From Oligoflexia bacterium (GTDB lineage: Bacteria > Bdellovibrionota_G > JANQFH01), in contig JANQFH010000021.1 in assembly GCA_028277945.1 (NCBI GenBank), positions 62,001 to 126,000 on the forward strand: a DNA stretch of 64,000 nucleotides, written 5' to 3'. The number at the start of each line of letters is the position of its first letter. Position 1 is the stretch's first letter. The notes beneath the pieces are model-generated. The model did not search any database, was not told the origin of the DNA, and saw nothing but the letters and a program-made list of their open reading frames with translations. The translations under genes and the position numbers were made by a program. This document shows, one piece after another, positions 54,103 through 61,947 of this stretch.

Positions 54103-54965
54103 TTTGCGATCAGTGCCGGTGGAAAGTAGAGTGCTAGCATGAACAGCTTATAGCTGCGTGGCAGAGTAATGCGGCGCCTGAAAACCTGAAAACGTTGGCG
54201 CTGGATACGGTTGAGAATGGATCGATAATAGCGTGTCATCAGCCGTGCCGGTAGCAGCGCCTGAAGATCAGCGGCCGGCAAGGCGTCTGTGGCTCGGTCG
54301 TAGTATGCCAGGGCGCGCTCGTACTGTTGCTGCATAAGCGTTACAAAGGCGTCGTTATAAGTGTGTTTTTTCAACTCGGCCTCACTGTAGTTGCACTGCT
54401 GCATCTCCTTACCCGGGATGTATATGCGATTGAGGGAAAGATCTGCAGGTATGTCTCGCAAGATGTTGGTGAGTTGAAAAGCAACACCGAGTAGCTCGGC
54501 GTATTTTAATGACTGCGGATCGCGACAACCAAATATTTGCGTGCATACCATGCCAACAGCACTAGCAACTCCATAACAATAGGGATAGAGCTCGCTAAAG
54601 CTTTCATAGCGCTGTTTATTGACATCCATCTCAACTCCGTTGATTATCTCTAGCAGGTACTCTTTGGAGATGCTAAAGGGCTGAAGATACTTTGCCAGTA
54701 CTTTGGTTGCTGCGCGGAAAGGCTTGCCATGGTAACAGGCATCGATCTCCTGGCGCCAGCGTTTGAGGGCGACGAGTTTTTCTGGTGTTGAGAGCTTTTG
54801 GCTATCAACCGTGTCGTCGATTTCACGACAGAAGGTGTAGAAGGCGTAGAGTGCCTCTCTTCTAGGTTTTGGCAACAGACGAAAAGCAAAGAGAAAGTTC
54901 GAACGGCTCTTCTTACTACTTTCGACACAGAGCTCTATGGGCTGCTGCTTTATTTTTGTTTCCAT
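54081..54965 (-). CDS. hpnD: Presqualene diphosphate synthase HpnD
   Basis: The protein has 294 residues. First Asp-rich motif CREIDDTVD (D50-D54) and second region [20 protein letters not shown], both typical of trans-isoprenyl diphosphate synthases of the squalene/phytoene type; '[15 protein letters not shown]' lies between them. HpnD joins two farnesyl diphosphates to presqualene diphosphate. Overlaps hpnC by 16 bp and hpnE by 22 bp, so translation is coupled. HpnC and HpnD were told apart by length and the CREIDDTVD context; a phytoene synthase is less likely with hpnE present. Confidence 0.9.
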   Translation of the reverse strand: METKIKQQPIELCVESSKKSRSNFLFAFRLLPKPRREALYAFYTFCREIDDTVDSQKLSTPEKLVALKRWRQEIDACYHGKPFRAATKVLAKYLQPFSISKEYLLEIINGVEMDVNKQRYESFSELYPYCYGVASAVGMVCTQIFGCRDPQSLKYAELLGVAFQLTNILRDIPADLSLNRIYIPGKEMQQCNYSEAELKKHTYNDAFVTLMQQQYERALAYYDRATDALPAADLQALLPARLMTRYYRSILNRIQRQRFQVFRRRITLPRSYKLFMLALYFPPALIAKWQKSRS

Positions 54966-55903
54966 GGCTTCTTCTTAAGCAGAGCTTGTAAGAGCAGGCT
55001 GGCCTTGTCTCTGCCGGTGATGATCGGTCTAGCAGCTAACACGTTGTATTCTAGAGCAATGATCTTATCAAGAATCATCATGCCACCGAGCAACGTTAGT
55101 TTTAACTCTAAGGCGAGTCGTCCTTGAACTCTGTTGATGAGAGCAGCGCCCTCCAGGAAGAGTCGGCGCGTGCGTTCGACCTCAAATTGCATCAATCTTT
55201 GAAAGCCTGCATTAAAGATTTCTCGCTGTAGCTCCTGCATACTGTAGCCATGTTGCTGCATGTCCGCCTTGGGTAGATAGACTCGCGGTTTCTTTAAATC
55301 CACGGCGACATCCTGCCAGAAGTTAGCCAACTGTAGGGCAGTACATATCTTATCAGCTAGCTGCATACGTGTTTCATCGCAGTAACCAAACAGGTGTAGG
55401 ACGATCCTACCAACAGGATTCGCACTGTGTTGACAGTAAAATAAAACCTCATCAAAGTCTTCGTACTCCTGCTTGGTGACATCCATTTTGAAAGCGGTGA
55501 TCAGATCTTCAAAAAGCTGCAGGGGAATGGCAAATTTAGATATGGTTTCGCTCAGGGCAATAAAGACCGGATGGTTGATTCGTTCTCTAGCAGAGCGTTG
55601 CAGAGCCTGTTGCCAGTGATTCAGATTCTCCATGCGTTTTCCGGCAAATTGGTACTCATCTGCAAAGTCATCCGCAGCTCGAGCAAATGCGTAAACCGCA
55701 CAGACGTGAGGGCGTAGGGGTTTTGGGATAGCTATGGAGGCGACTGGGAAGTTCTCATAGTGATTTCTCGTGATCCAGGTGCAGTAGGCAAAGGCGCTCT
55801 GCTTGTCCCATTTGCTGACGCTCTGCAAAGCTGGCACCGGCGTTTGGTACAGCTGTAGGCTACTGTTTTTGCAGGCAGTATCCGTAGCAGGTTCCTGCGT
55901 CAT
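54950..55903 (-). CDS. hpnC: Hydroxysqualene synthase HpnC
   Basis: The protein has 317 residues. YAFARAADDFADE is the first Asp-rich motif and LQLANFWQDVAVDLKKPRVYLP the second, with 'YCQHSANPVGRIVLHLFG' between them, a block specific to HpnC-type proteins. The N-terminal AYCTWITRNHYENFPVAS is also family-typical. It converts presqualene diphosphate to hydroxysqualene. Its ATG overlaps the ccmD stop (ATGA), linking squalene synthesis to haem export at the translational level. Confidence 0.92.
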   Translation of the reverse strand: MTQEPATDTACKNSSLQLYQTPVPALQSVSKWDKQSAFAYCTWITRNHYENFPVASIAIPKPLRPHVCAVYAFARAADDFADEYQFAGKRMENLNHWQQALQRSARERINHPVFIALSETISKFAIPLQLFEDLITAFKMDVTKQEYEDFDEVLFYCQHSANPVGRIVLHLFGYCDETRMQLADKICTALQLANFWQDVAVDLKKPRVYLPKADMQQHGYSMQELQREIFNAGFQRLMQFEVERTRRLFLEGAALINRVQGRLALELKLTLLGGMMILDKIIALEYNVLAARPIITGRDKASLLLQALLKKKPWKQK

Positions 55904-56046
55904 GGTTGTGTATGCGGCTGCTTAGAGAGTAGTCTGTCCAGGTCTCGCCTTAGCTGTTGCACCTGGTGCCACAACTTGCCAACGTGGCCAACTAGTAACA
56001 GCCAAAACACCAAATAGGCGAGCGCTAAGTAATTCGCTGAATCCAT
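55900..56046 (-). CDS. ccmD: CcmD-like haem exporter small subunit
   Basis: The protein has 48 residues from ATG 56046, which has AGGAGTGATC just upstream; the longer frame lacks this. One membrane helix (YLALAYLVFWLLLVGHVG) is followed by a basic amphipathic tail (QQLRRDLDRLL), the usual CcmD form. It would hold CcmC-bound haem and CcmE together. It starts 2 bp after ccmC ends. Small size limits certainty, but position and topology fit. Confidence 0.8.
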   Translation of the reverse strand: MDSANYLALAYLVFWLLLVGHVGKLWHQVQQLRRDLDRLLSKQPHTQP

Positions 56047-56048
56047 GA

Positions 56049-56723
56049 TCACTCCTCTTGCATGAGCATAAACTGTTGCAGACGCTGACGCAGCATCTCC
56101 ACAGCATAACGCAGATAAACTAGGCAGGCAGCAAGTGCTAGCAAGGCGACGATAGTCACGAGTAGAGTCCACAGCATGGGTGTGGCAATACCGCCCGCAG
56201 TGATCACACGTGGATGAATACCGCGGAATAGTCTAACCGAGTAGTGGATGAGTGGCACATCCAAAAAACCCAGGATGGCGAGGATGGCACACCAAACCTT
56301 GCCGCTATGCAGGTGGCCGAAATGGTAACGCAACAACATGTAAGCACTAAAGATCAACCAGATGAGCAGCGTGGTGGTCAGCCGCGCATCCCACGTCCAC
56401 CATGTCCCCCAAACGGGTTTCGCCCAGATGCTGCCCGTGAGTAATACCGCTGTGGTAAAGAGATAACCGACCTCAACGCTGGCCACCGACAGCGCGTCAC
56501 TCCACGCTTGTTTGGAGGCGAGAAAGATGGCAGCAAAGAGCAGGCCAAGAAATAGACAGATATACATGGCGGCGACAGCAGCAAGATGAAGGTAGAGAAT
56601 CTTTTGTACGACTCCTTGAGTTTTTTCTTCTGGGGCAAAAAAGAAGACGAGTGCCATAGCCGTGACCAACAGTAGTGCCAATAGCCCAAGCAGAAGGTTG
56701 CTGCCTTTTATCGATGGTATCAT
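56049..56723 (-). CDS. ccmC: Haem exporter protein CcmC
   Basis: The protein has 224 residues with six membrane helices. The tryptophan-rich haem-handling (WWD) motif is WGTWWTWDARLTT; flanking His residues are in ILYLHLAAVAAMY and VPLIHYSVRLFRGIHP, the two P-His positions. CcmC loads haem onto CcmE in System I cytochrome c maturation. Encoded between ccmB and ccmD. No ccmE or ccmG/H is found in the window. Confidence 0.93.
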   Translation of the reverse strand: MIPSIKGSNLLLGLLALLLVTAMALVFFFAPEEKTQGVVQKILYLHLAAVAAMYICLFLGLLFAAIFLASKQAWSDALSVASVEVGYLFTTAVLLTGSIWAKPVWGTWWTWDARLTTTLLIWLIFSAYMLLRYHFGHLHSGKVWCAILAILGFLDVPLIHYSVRLFRGIHPRVITAGGIATPMLWTLLVTIVALLALAACLVYLRYAVEMLRQRLQQFMLMQEE

Positions 56724-56731
56724 TAACTTTC

Positions 56732-57391
56732 CTATCCCTCCACGAGATGGGCAAACAGCATGTAGGCCAATGCGCCAAAGAGTAGGTCGAAGCTGAGGAT
56801 GACTTCCAGACCTCGCACTGGCTGGTCTGCCAGCACGCTCTGCGTAGCATATATGGCAGGAATCACAAGGGGTAGAATCAAAGGGAAAAAGACCAACGGC
56901 ATAAAGATCTGTCGCAGCGGGCTAGCGCGTAGCATAGCGGCACAAAAGGTGCCAAGCAGAGCGAAACCAATGCCGGTAAGCAGCAGTATAAGGATGAGGC
57001 GCGGTAGCTTTGCCGCTATCGGCACCTGGTAAAAAACGGCAAACAATGGCCATAAGATCAAGCCGATCATGCTAATCAGTAGCCACTGGTAGAGCGCCTT
57101 TGACAGCAGTAGGGTTTCGGCAGAGACGCCAGCTAGTAAGAACGCCTGTAGAGATCCCTCACTCTGTTCTTGGCGAAAGGCATTGGTTAAGATGATGGTT
57201 GATGCAAAGATGTAAATCAGCCAGTAGAGTCCAGGAATCCAGAGTTGGGCAAGATTGTTGGTGGTTGGAAAGCAAAAGCTGCCGATTACCGTTAGCAACA
57301 AGGCAAACAAAAGTGATATCCATAAACTCTCTTGAGTTCGCAGCTCAACGAGTAGATCCTTTTTAAAGAGAGCCCAACCGCACACTTTCAA
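56732..57391 (-). CDS. ccmB: Haem exporter protein CcmB
   Basis: The protein has 219 residues with six membrane helices. 'FKKDLLVELRTQESLWISLLF' at the N-terminus, IILTNAFRQEQSEGSLQAFL, then 'GTFCAAMLRASPLRQIFMPL' and 'FFPLILPLVIPAIYATQ' match CcmB, the permease of the CcmAB ABC unit. The start TTG 57391 overlaps the ccmA stop (TTGA); GTG 57385 is an alternative. Confidence 0.92.
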   Translation of the reverse strand: MKVCGWALFKKDLLVELRTQESLWISLLFALLLTVIGSFCFPTTNNLAQLWIPGLYWLIYIFASTIILTNAFRQEQSEGSLQAFLLAGVSAETLLLSKALYQWLLISMIGLILWPLFAVFYQVPIAAKLPRLILILLLTGIGFALLGTFCAAMLRASPLRQIFMPLVFFPLILPLVIPAIYATQSVLADQPVRGLEVILSFDLLFGALAYMLFAHLVEG

Positions 57392-58026
57392 TCAACCAGC
57401 CTTCCCGCCTCTAGCGTCATGGTTCTCTGTGCCAACTCGTTGATACGATGCGGTTGATGCGAGGTAAACAGCAGAGTAGATCCTTCCTGATGTGCCTGTC
57501 TGAGAAGTTGCATGGTTGCATCTGCAGCTAGTTCATCGAGTTCTGCAAACGGTTCGTCAAGTAGCAGCAGTTTAGGTCGGTGTACTAGAGTAAGGGCAAT
57601 GGCAAGACGTTTGCGATATCCTTGTGACAGGTGTTTTACCGGCTCACGGGCAATGCGCTTTAAATCGAGCGTTTCCATAAGGTGCGGCAAAAGGTTTTCG
57701 GCTTTGAGGCGACGTAACTTGATAAAGAGCTGTAGGTTTTCGCTGACCGTTAGCGCTTCAATGATTCCTCCTGCAGGCATTAGCGCGCCGATCAACGGGC
57801 GTAGTTCATTGGCATTGTCCGCTACCGAACGGTTGAATAGGCTGATTTGCCCGCTACTCGGAGATAACAGGGTAGATGCGATCATTAGCAGTGTGGTTTT
57901 GCCCGCGCCATTTTTGCCGAGGAGAGCAACCGCCTCACCTTGGCTGATAGTCATGGTTACTTCCTTAAGCGCGCGTACCCTACTGTAGTCTTTGCTGACT
58001 CTATGAATCTCAAGTGCTGTCGTCAT
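57388..58026 (-). CDS. ccmA: Haem exporter ATP-binding protein CcmA
   Basis: The protein has 212 residues. Walker A GKNGAGKTT (residues 37-45), signature LSQGYRKRLAIA, Walker B LLLLDEPFAELD and switch His in LLFTSHQPHR. With CcmB it powers release of holo-CcmE. The family's usual length. It overlaps the upstream membrane protein gene by 17 bp and ccmB by 4 bp. Confidence 0.93.
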   Translation of the reverse strand: MTTALEIHRVSKDYSRVRALKEVTMTISQGEAVALLGKNGAGKTTLLMIASTLLSPSSGQISLFNRSVADNANELRPLIGALMPAGGIIEALTVSENLQLFIKLRRLKAENLLPHLMETLDLKRIAREPVKHLSQGYRKRLAIALTLVHRPKLLLLDEPFAELDELAADATMQLLRQAHQEGSTLLFTSHQPHRINELAQRTMTLEAGRLVD

Positions 58027-59149
58027 CTAGGCCCTGACGTTTACTGGCAATGAGTTTTTCCATGAGCTGTTGTTTTGCAACGGTATACTGTTTCTCATCA
58101 ACACTACCCGATTGGTAGGCTTGCTCTAGTATTTTGAGTCGACGCAGTAGCAGAGGGTAGTCTCTACTGGGCTCTCTTTTTACCAAAAGCAGGCCAGCCG
58201 TCAGCACAACGACAAAGGCAGCAAGCATCAACCACTCTACGTGGCCAAAACCTCCAGGAATGCCTTTTAAAGTAAATTCGATCTGCTTATTTGGTGCTGT
58301 CGTCCGGTCATCGACATAGACGTTGTAGCGAATGTTATTAAGTTGGCGTTTTCCCATCGAACGGAAACCCTGATTTATACTCATACTCTGCGGAAAGAGA
58401 AAGACACCTAAGCGTCCAACGTTGAGAGGCAACTCTTGTTGGAACTCCAGGCTAGAGAAGGCGCGAGAGAGAAAGAACTTTACCCGAACCTCTATGATTT
58501 CGCCGGGCCTAATAGGTTTGGCTATATGAATGTGATTTTCTTCGAGAGTGTAGTTAACTCCCGGGGGGATCTCGGGTGAGAAATAACGCTTCGGCAGTTC
58601 TAAGTGTAGGCCCTCTGCAGCGGAGAAGGCAACATGGGTCTTGTTGCTGATAAACATGGTTTCTTCACACTCTAGCAGGTATTGTGCCTCCTCGGCGTAG
58701 AGGGCAATCTGCATGACTTCGATAGTGAGGGTGCTGAGGTCATCAGCATGCTCAAAGACATTGAGATCCAGTCTAATCTCTGTTGCTCCCGGCTGAAAGG
58801 AGGTTGCCGGAGATAGATAAGGTACCTCGTCAAACTCACTGTGCAATTGATACTGCAGCTGTTCAGAGGGATTGAGGTTAGTAAAGCGATAGTTGCCTTG
58901 ATCATCTGTGGTCTGTGCGGTTGCAGCAATTACTCGGTTCTGACGACGGATGTTGAGCCTTACTGTTTTGGCTGACAGTGGTTTTTCAGTGCCATCGGGC
59001 TTTTTTAGCCGTAGCTGGCCGACGATGGTTGCCTTGCCCTCGAGTTTGGTGGGCGATTCCGAAATACCTGGTGCTTGGATAACCTGTGCTGGTAGTCTTT
59101 GCGTTAGTAACATGATGGTAAACAACAACAGGCTTAGGAGTCTTTTCAT
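58010..59149 (-). CDS. Membrane-anchored beta-domain protein in the ccm operon, function unknown
   Basis: The protein has 379 residues from ATG 59149, which overlaps the ccmF stop (TGATG). Signal peptide MKRLLSLLLFTIMLLTQRLPAQ. A transthyretin/carboxypeptidase-regulatory-like beta domain follows ('TVRLNIRRQNRVIAA ... DDQGNYRFTNL'), then further beta-rich sequence, a membrane helix near residues 315-335 (WLMLAAFVVVLTAGLLLV), and a cytoplasmic helical tail (LKILEQAYQSGSVDEKQYTV) resembling SHOCT-like motifs. Two Cys are absent except one (LLECEE). Its fixed place between ccmF and ccmA suggests a role in cytochrome c maturation (inference). Confidence 0.7.
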   Translation of the reverse strand: MKRLLSLLLFTIMLLTQRLPAQVIQAPGISESPTKLEGKATIVGQLRLKKPDGTEKPLSAKTVRLNIRRQNRVIAATAQTTDDQGNYRFTNLNPSEQLQYQLHSEFDEVPYLSPATSFQPGATEIRLDLNVFEHADDLSTLTIEVMQIALYAEEAQYLLECEETMFISNKTHVAFSAAEGLHLELPKRYFSPEIPPGVNYTLEENHIHIAKPIRPGEIIEVRVKFFLSRAFSSLEFQQELPLNVGRLGVFLFPQSMSINQGFRSMGKRQLNNIRYNVYVDDRTTAPNKQIEFTLKGIPGGFGHVEWLMLAAFVVVLTAGLLLVKREPSRDYPLLLRRLKILEQAYQSGSVDEKQYTVAKQQLMEKLIASKRQGLDDDST

Positions 59150-61458
59150 CAACGCGCCTCTCTTAGCTGCTCAAGCCGATGGCCACAGTTGGGGCAATAG
59201 CGCAACCCTTGTTCATAAGGCATACTGCACTTTACACAGAACAAGGCATGATCAGGTTCTGTTAGTTGCAGCTTTTCTAGGTCCATCTCGACTTGTTTTC
59301 TCAAATGTTCGTCTCCACTGTCGACAGCTAAACCATCTAGTTTACGGTTCAAAAAGACGATCTTATCGACGAGTCGACCTTTGAGTGCCTCATAGTCCTG
59401 GGTGGACATTTTGCCGGCGTTGTAGTCAAATTCAAATTCTTTAATAGAGCGCAGCAGGGATTCCTTTTCCAGCGCCAGAGATGAGGCTGCTACGCGTGTT
59501 CGACGGGGTGCGATCAATATGACAGTACCTAGGATGAGCACAAATCCGCCAATCCACAACCACATAACCAGAGGATTCAATGTCAATAGAAAGGTTGCGC
59601 TGCGCGTTTCCAAGTTAAACGAGTGCAATACCGTGTAGAGGTCGGCAAAGAGTGTTGAGTGCAGCGCCACCTCGGTACTTGTCTGAGGCTCGCCGCGTTC
59701 AGCCAAATTACGATTTTTGTAGAAGAACCGAGCTGGTTCAAGTTCTAGAATCTGTTGATTCTTTCTCACTGTGAGCTGGGCGTAGACTGCCTCTTTGTGC
59801 GGATCATTGGCAAGGCGTAAATCACGAAAACGGATTTCATAACCGCCGACCGTTGTTTTTTCTCCCCGCTGTAGCAACACCTCTTTTTCAACCTTGAAGG
59901 CAACACCAGCAACGCCGAGAAAAATTAGCAGGATGCCAAAGTGGACAATAAAACCGCCATAGCGTCGACGCGCAGCAAGAACAAGGCGCGTCAGCGCCAC
60001 GGGGTAACGCTCTCCTAGGTTTTTGTGACGTAGACGGGTGCCGCGCACAAACTCCTGTATCAGACTGATCAAAACAAAAACCGAGAGAGAAAAGGAGAGC
60101 AGCACGTAGATACCGCTCTTGCTAAAATCCTTATGAATCAAAATGGTCAGCAATAGAGTGGCGATAAAACCGGCAACTGGGTAGAGGAACAGCTTTTTCG
60201 CCCGGGAAAAACCTGTCCTGCTCCACGGGATCGCTTGGCCAAAGCCCATGAGCAACAGTAGGCCAAGACCCATGGGTACCATGAAGCTATTGAAGAAAGG
60301 AGGTCCGACGGTGATCTTCTTGCCAGTGAACAGCTCAGAAAATATAGGGAAGAGCGTCCCCCAAAGGATAGCAAACGTGACAATCGTCAGCAGAATATTA
60401 TTCAGAATAAAAAGCGATTCACGACAGAAGAACGCATCGATCTCACCCTCCCCGCGCAACTGATTTCGACGCGCGAAGATGAGAAGAAAACAGAAGAGGA
60501 TACAAAGAATTAAAAAGACAAGAAAGAAATAGCCAAGGTTTGACTGTGCAAAGGTGTGTACCGAGGTAATGAGCCCGGAGCGGGTGATAAAAGTTCCGAG
60601 GATCGTCAAACAAAAGGTGATGGCGAGCAGCGAGAAGTTCCACATCTTCAACATACCGCGTTTTTCCTGCACCATAGCGGAGTGGATGTAGGCGGTGGTC
60701 GTAAACCACGGCATGATGGCGGCGTTTTCCACGGGGTCCCAAGCCCAAAAGCCGCCCCAGCCCAACTCCATGTAGGCCCACTGTGCGCCGAGGAGGTTGC
60801 CGGCAGAGAGAAAGAACCAGGCGAGGATGGTCCAGGTGCGTGTCTGTCGTAACCAGCGGTTGTCTAGATTGCCGGAGAGCAAGGTAGCGATTGAGATGGC
60901 AAAGGGTACGGAGCAGAGAATGAAGCCGGCGTAGAGAGAAGGAGGATGGATAATCATCGACCAGGTCTGGAGTAGTGGATTGAGACCGCGTCCATCCACA
61001 GGGAGGTTCGAGAGGCGAGAAAAGGGATTTTCAGCATAGAACATAACCGTATGAAAGAAGAATAGAATTGCGGAAAATGTGACGATCATGTATGGCAGCA
61101 GGTCTTTACGCTGGCGTAGGTGCCAGACTGCAGCCGTCGCTACAACTGCTTGGATCAAACACCAAAAGAGCATAGAACCCTCTTGTCCGCCCCAGAAGGC
61201 AGTAAACTTGTATAGCAGTGGCAAGGTCTCGTTGGTATACATCCAGACGTAGCGCAGTGAAAAGTCACTGGTGATCAAAGCGACAATAAGAATTAGCGAT
61301 GATACGGCTACCAGTAGGTTTAAGCTGAAAAAGAATTTGCTGAGCAACGGTAGCAGTGACTGGTTTTTGCGTTTACCAATGAGGGCTCCAAGCACCACGC
61401 AAGTAAACGCTAGCAGTAATGACAGACTCAGAGATAGCTGCCCTAATGCTGCTAGCAT
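59149..61458 (-). CDS. ccmF: CcmF/CcsA-type cytochrome c maturation protein with C-terminal zinc ribbon
   Basis: The protein has 769 residues. About 14 membrane helices, with the WWD motif WGGFWAWDPVENAAIMPWF and flanking His ('WSMIIHPPSLY', TTTAYIHSAM). Like CcmF it has a large periplasmic insert (EKEVLLQRGEKTTVGGYEI...). Unlike typical CcmF (about 650 aa) it carries a cytoplasmic C-terminal coiled coil (about 670-735; 'LLRSIKEFEFDYNAGKMST') and a zinc ribbon with two CxxC pairs (FCVKCSMPY, RYCPNCGHR). The extension recalls CcmI-like helper segments. It heads the ccm-hpn operon after a small lipoprotein. Confidence 0.9.
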   Translation of the reverse strand: MLAALGQLSLSLSLLLAFTCVVLGALIGKRKNQSLLPLLSKFFFSLNLLVAVSSLILIVALITSDFSLRYVWMYTNETLPLLYKFTAFWGGQEGSMLFWCLIQAVVATAAVWHLRQRKDLLPYMIVTFSAILFFFHTVMFYAENPFSRLSNLPVDGRGLNPLLQTWSMIIHPPSLYAGFILCSVPFAISIATLLSGNLDNRWLRQTRTWTILAWFFLSAGNLLGAQWAYMELGWGGFWAWDPVENAAIMPWFTTTAYIHSAMVQEKRGMLKMWNFSLLAITFCLTILGTFITRSGLITSVHTFAQSNLGYFFLVFLILCILFCFLLIFARRNQLRGEGEIDAFFCRESLFILNNILLTIVTFAILWGTLFPIFSELFTGKKITVGPPFFNSFMVPMGLGLLLLMGFGQAIPWSRTGFSRAKKLFLYPVAGFIATLLLTILIHKDFSKSGIYVLLSFSLSVFVLISLIQEFVRGTRLRHKNLGERYPVALTRLVLAARRRYGGFIVHFGILLIFLGVAGVAFKVEKEVLLQRGEKTTVGGYEIRFRDLRLANDPHKEAVYAQLTVRKNQQILELEPARFFYKNRNLAERGEPQTSTEVALHSTLFADLYTVLHSFNLETRSATFLLTLNPLVMWLWIGGFVLILGTVILIAPRRTRVAASSLALEKESLLRSIKEFEFDYNAGKMSTQDYEALKGRLVDKIVFLNRKLDGLAVDSGDEHLRKQVEMDLEKLQLTEPDHALFCVKCSMPYEQGLRYCPNCGHRLEQLREAR

Positions 61459-61472
61459 GTTGTCACCTTTAC

Positions 61473-61895
61473 TTACTGTTTTTGCCGCTTTGGTTTAGAT
61501 GATTCAATTTTAAGCCGCCAGCCGCTACCTTTTTGATATTGCCAGTGTTGCACTTCTTGTGCGCTCAACAGATCCTGTTTGTTGAGCTGGTAGTAGCTAT
61601 AGTTGATGACGGCCATGGCGTTACGTTTGTCTTGATCTAAGGTAGAGTTGAGCAGCGAGTAGTCGACGATGCGTATACTATCTAGCCTCTTGGTTATGTC
61701 GCTGAGAAATTTCGCCGGATCATCGGCGTCTACCATATTGACCAGGGATCCGGGAGAACGCCAGCGCAAGCCCTTCCAATAACTCTCGATTCGGTTGTTG
61801 AGTTGCTCAAGACGACGCCCAGCGCAGCTCATGAGCATGGCCGCGGTAAGGGCAAAAACTGTAACTTTTTCAAGGGTTTTAACACATCGACGCAT
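61473..61895 (-). CDS. Small lipoprotein of unknown function
   Basis: The protein has 140 residues from ATG 61895, which gives a lipoprotein signal (KVTVFALTAAMLMSC); the frame extends upstream over the kelch gene but without protein-like features. The mature part has 'LNNRIESYWKGLRWRSPGS', then 'FLSDITKRLDSIRIVDYSL' and a beta C-terminus 'EVQHWQYQKGSGWRLK', a compact alpha/beta domain resembling NTF2-like or small lipoproteins that read 'YW..L...D....F'. It lies 14 bp before the ccmF start on the same strand, so it may be part of that operon. Confidence 0.68.
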   Translation of the reverse strand: MRRCVKTLEKVTVFALTAAMLMSCAGRRLEQLNNRIESYWKGLRWRSPGSLVNMVDADDPAKFLSDITKRLDSIRIVDYSLLNSTLDQDKRNAMAVINYSYYQLNKQDLLSAQEVQHWQYQKGSGWRLKIESSKPKRQKQ

Positions 61896-61947
61896 GCGGC
61901 CCAATGTATCAGGATTGCTTTGGAATGCAAGCTTGGCTGCGGTCCGC

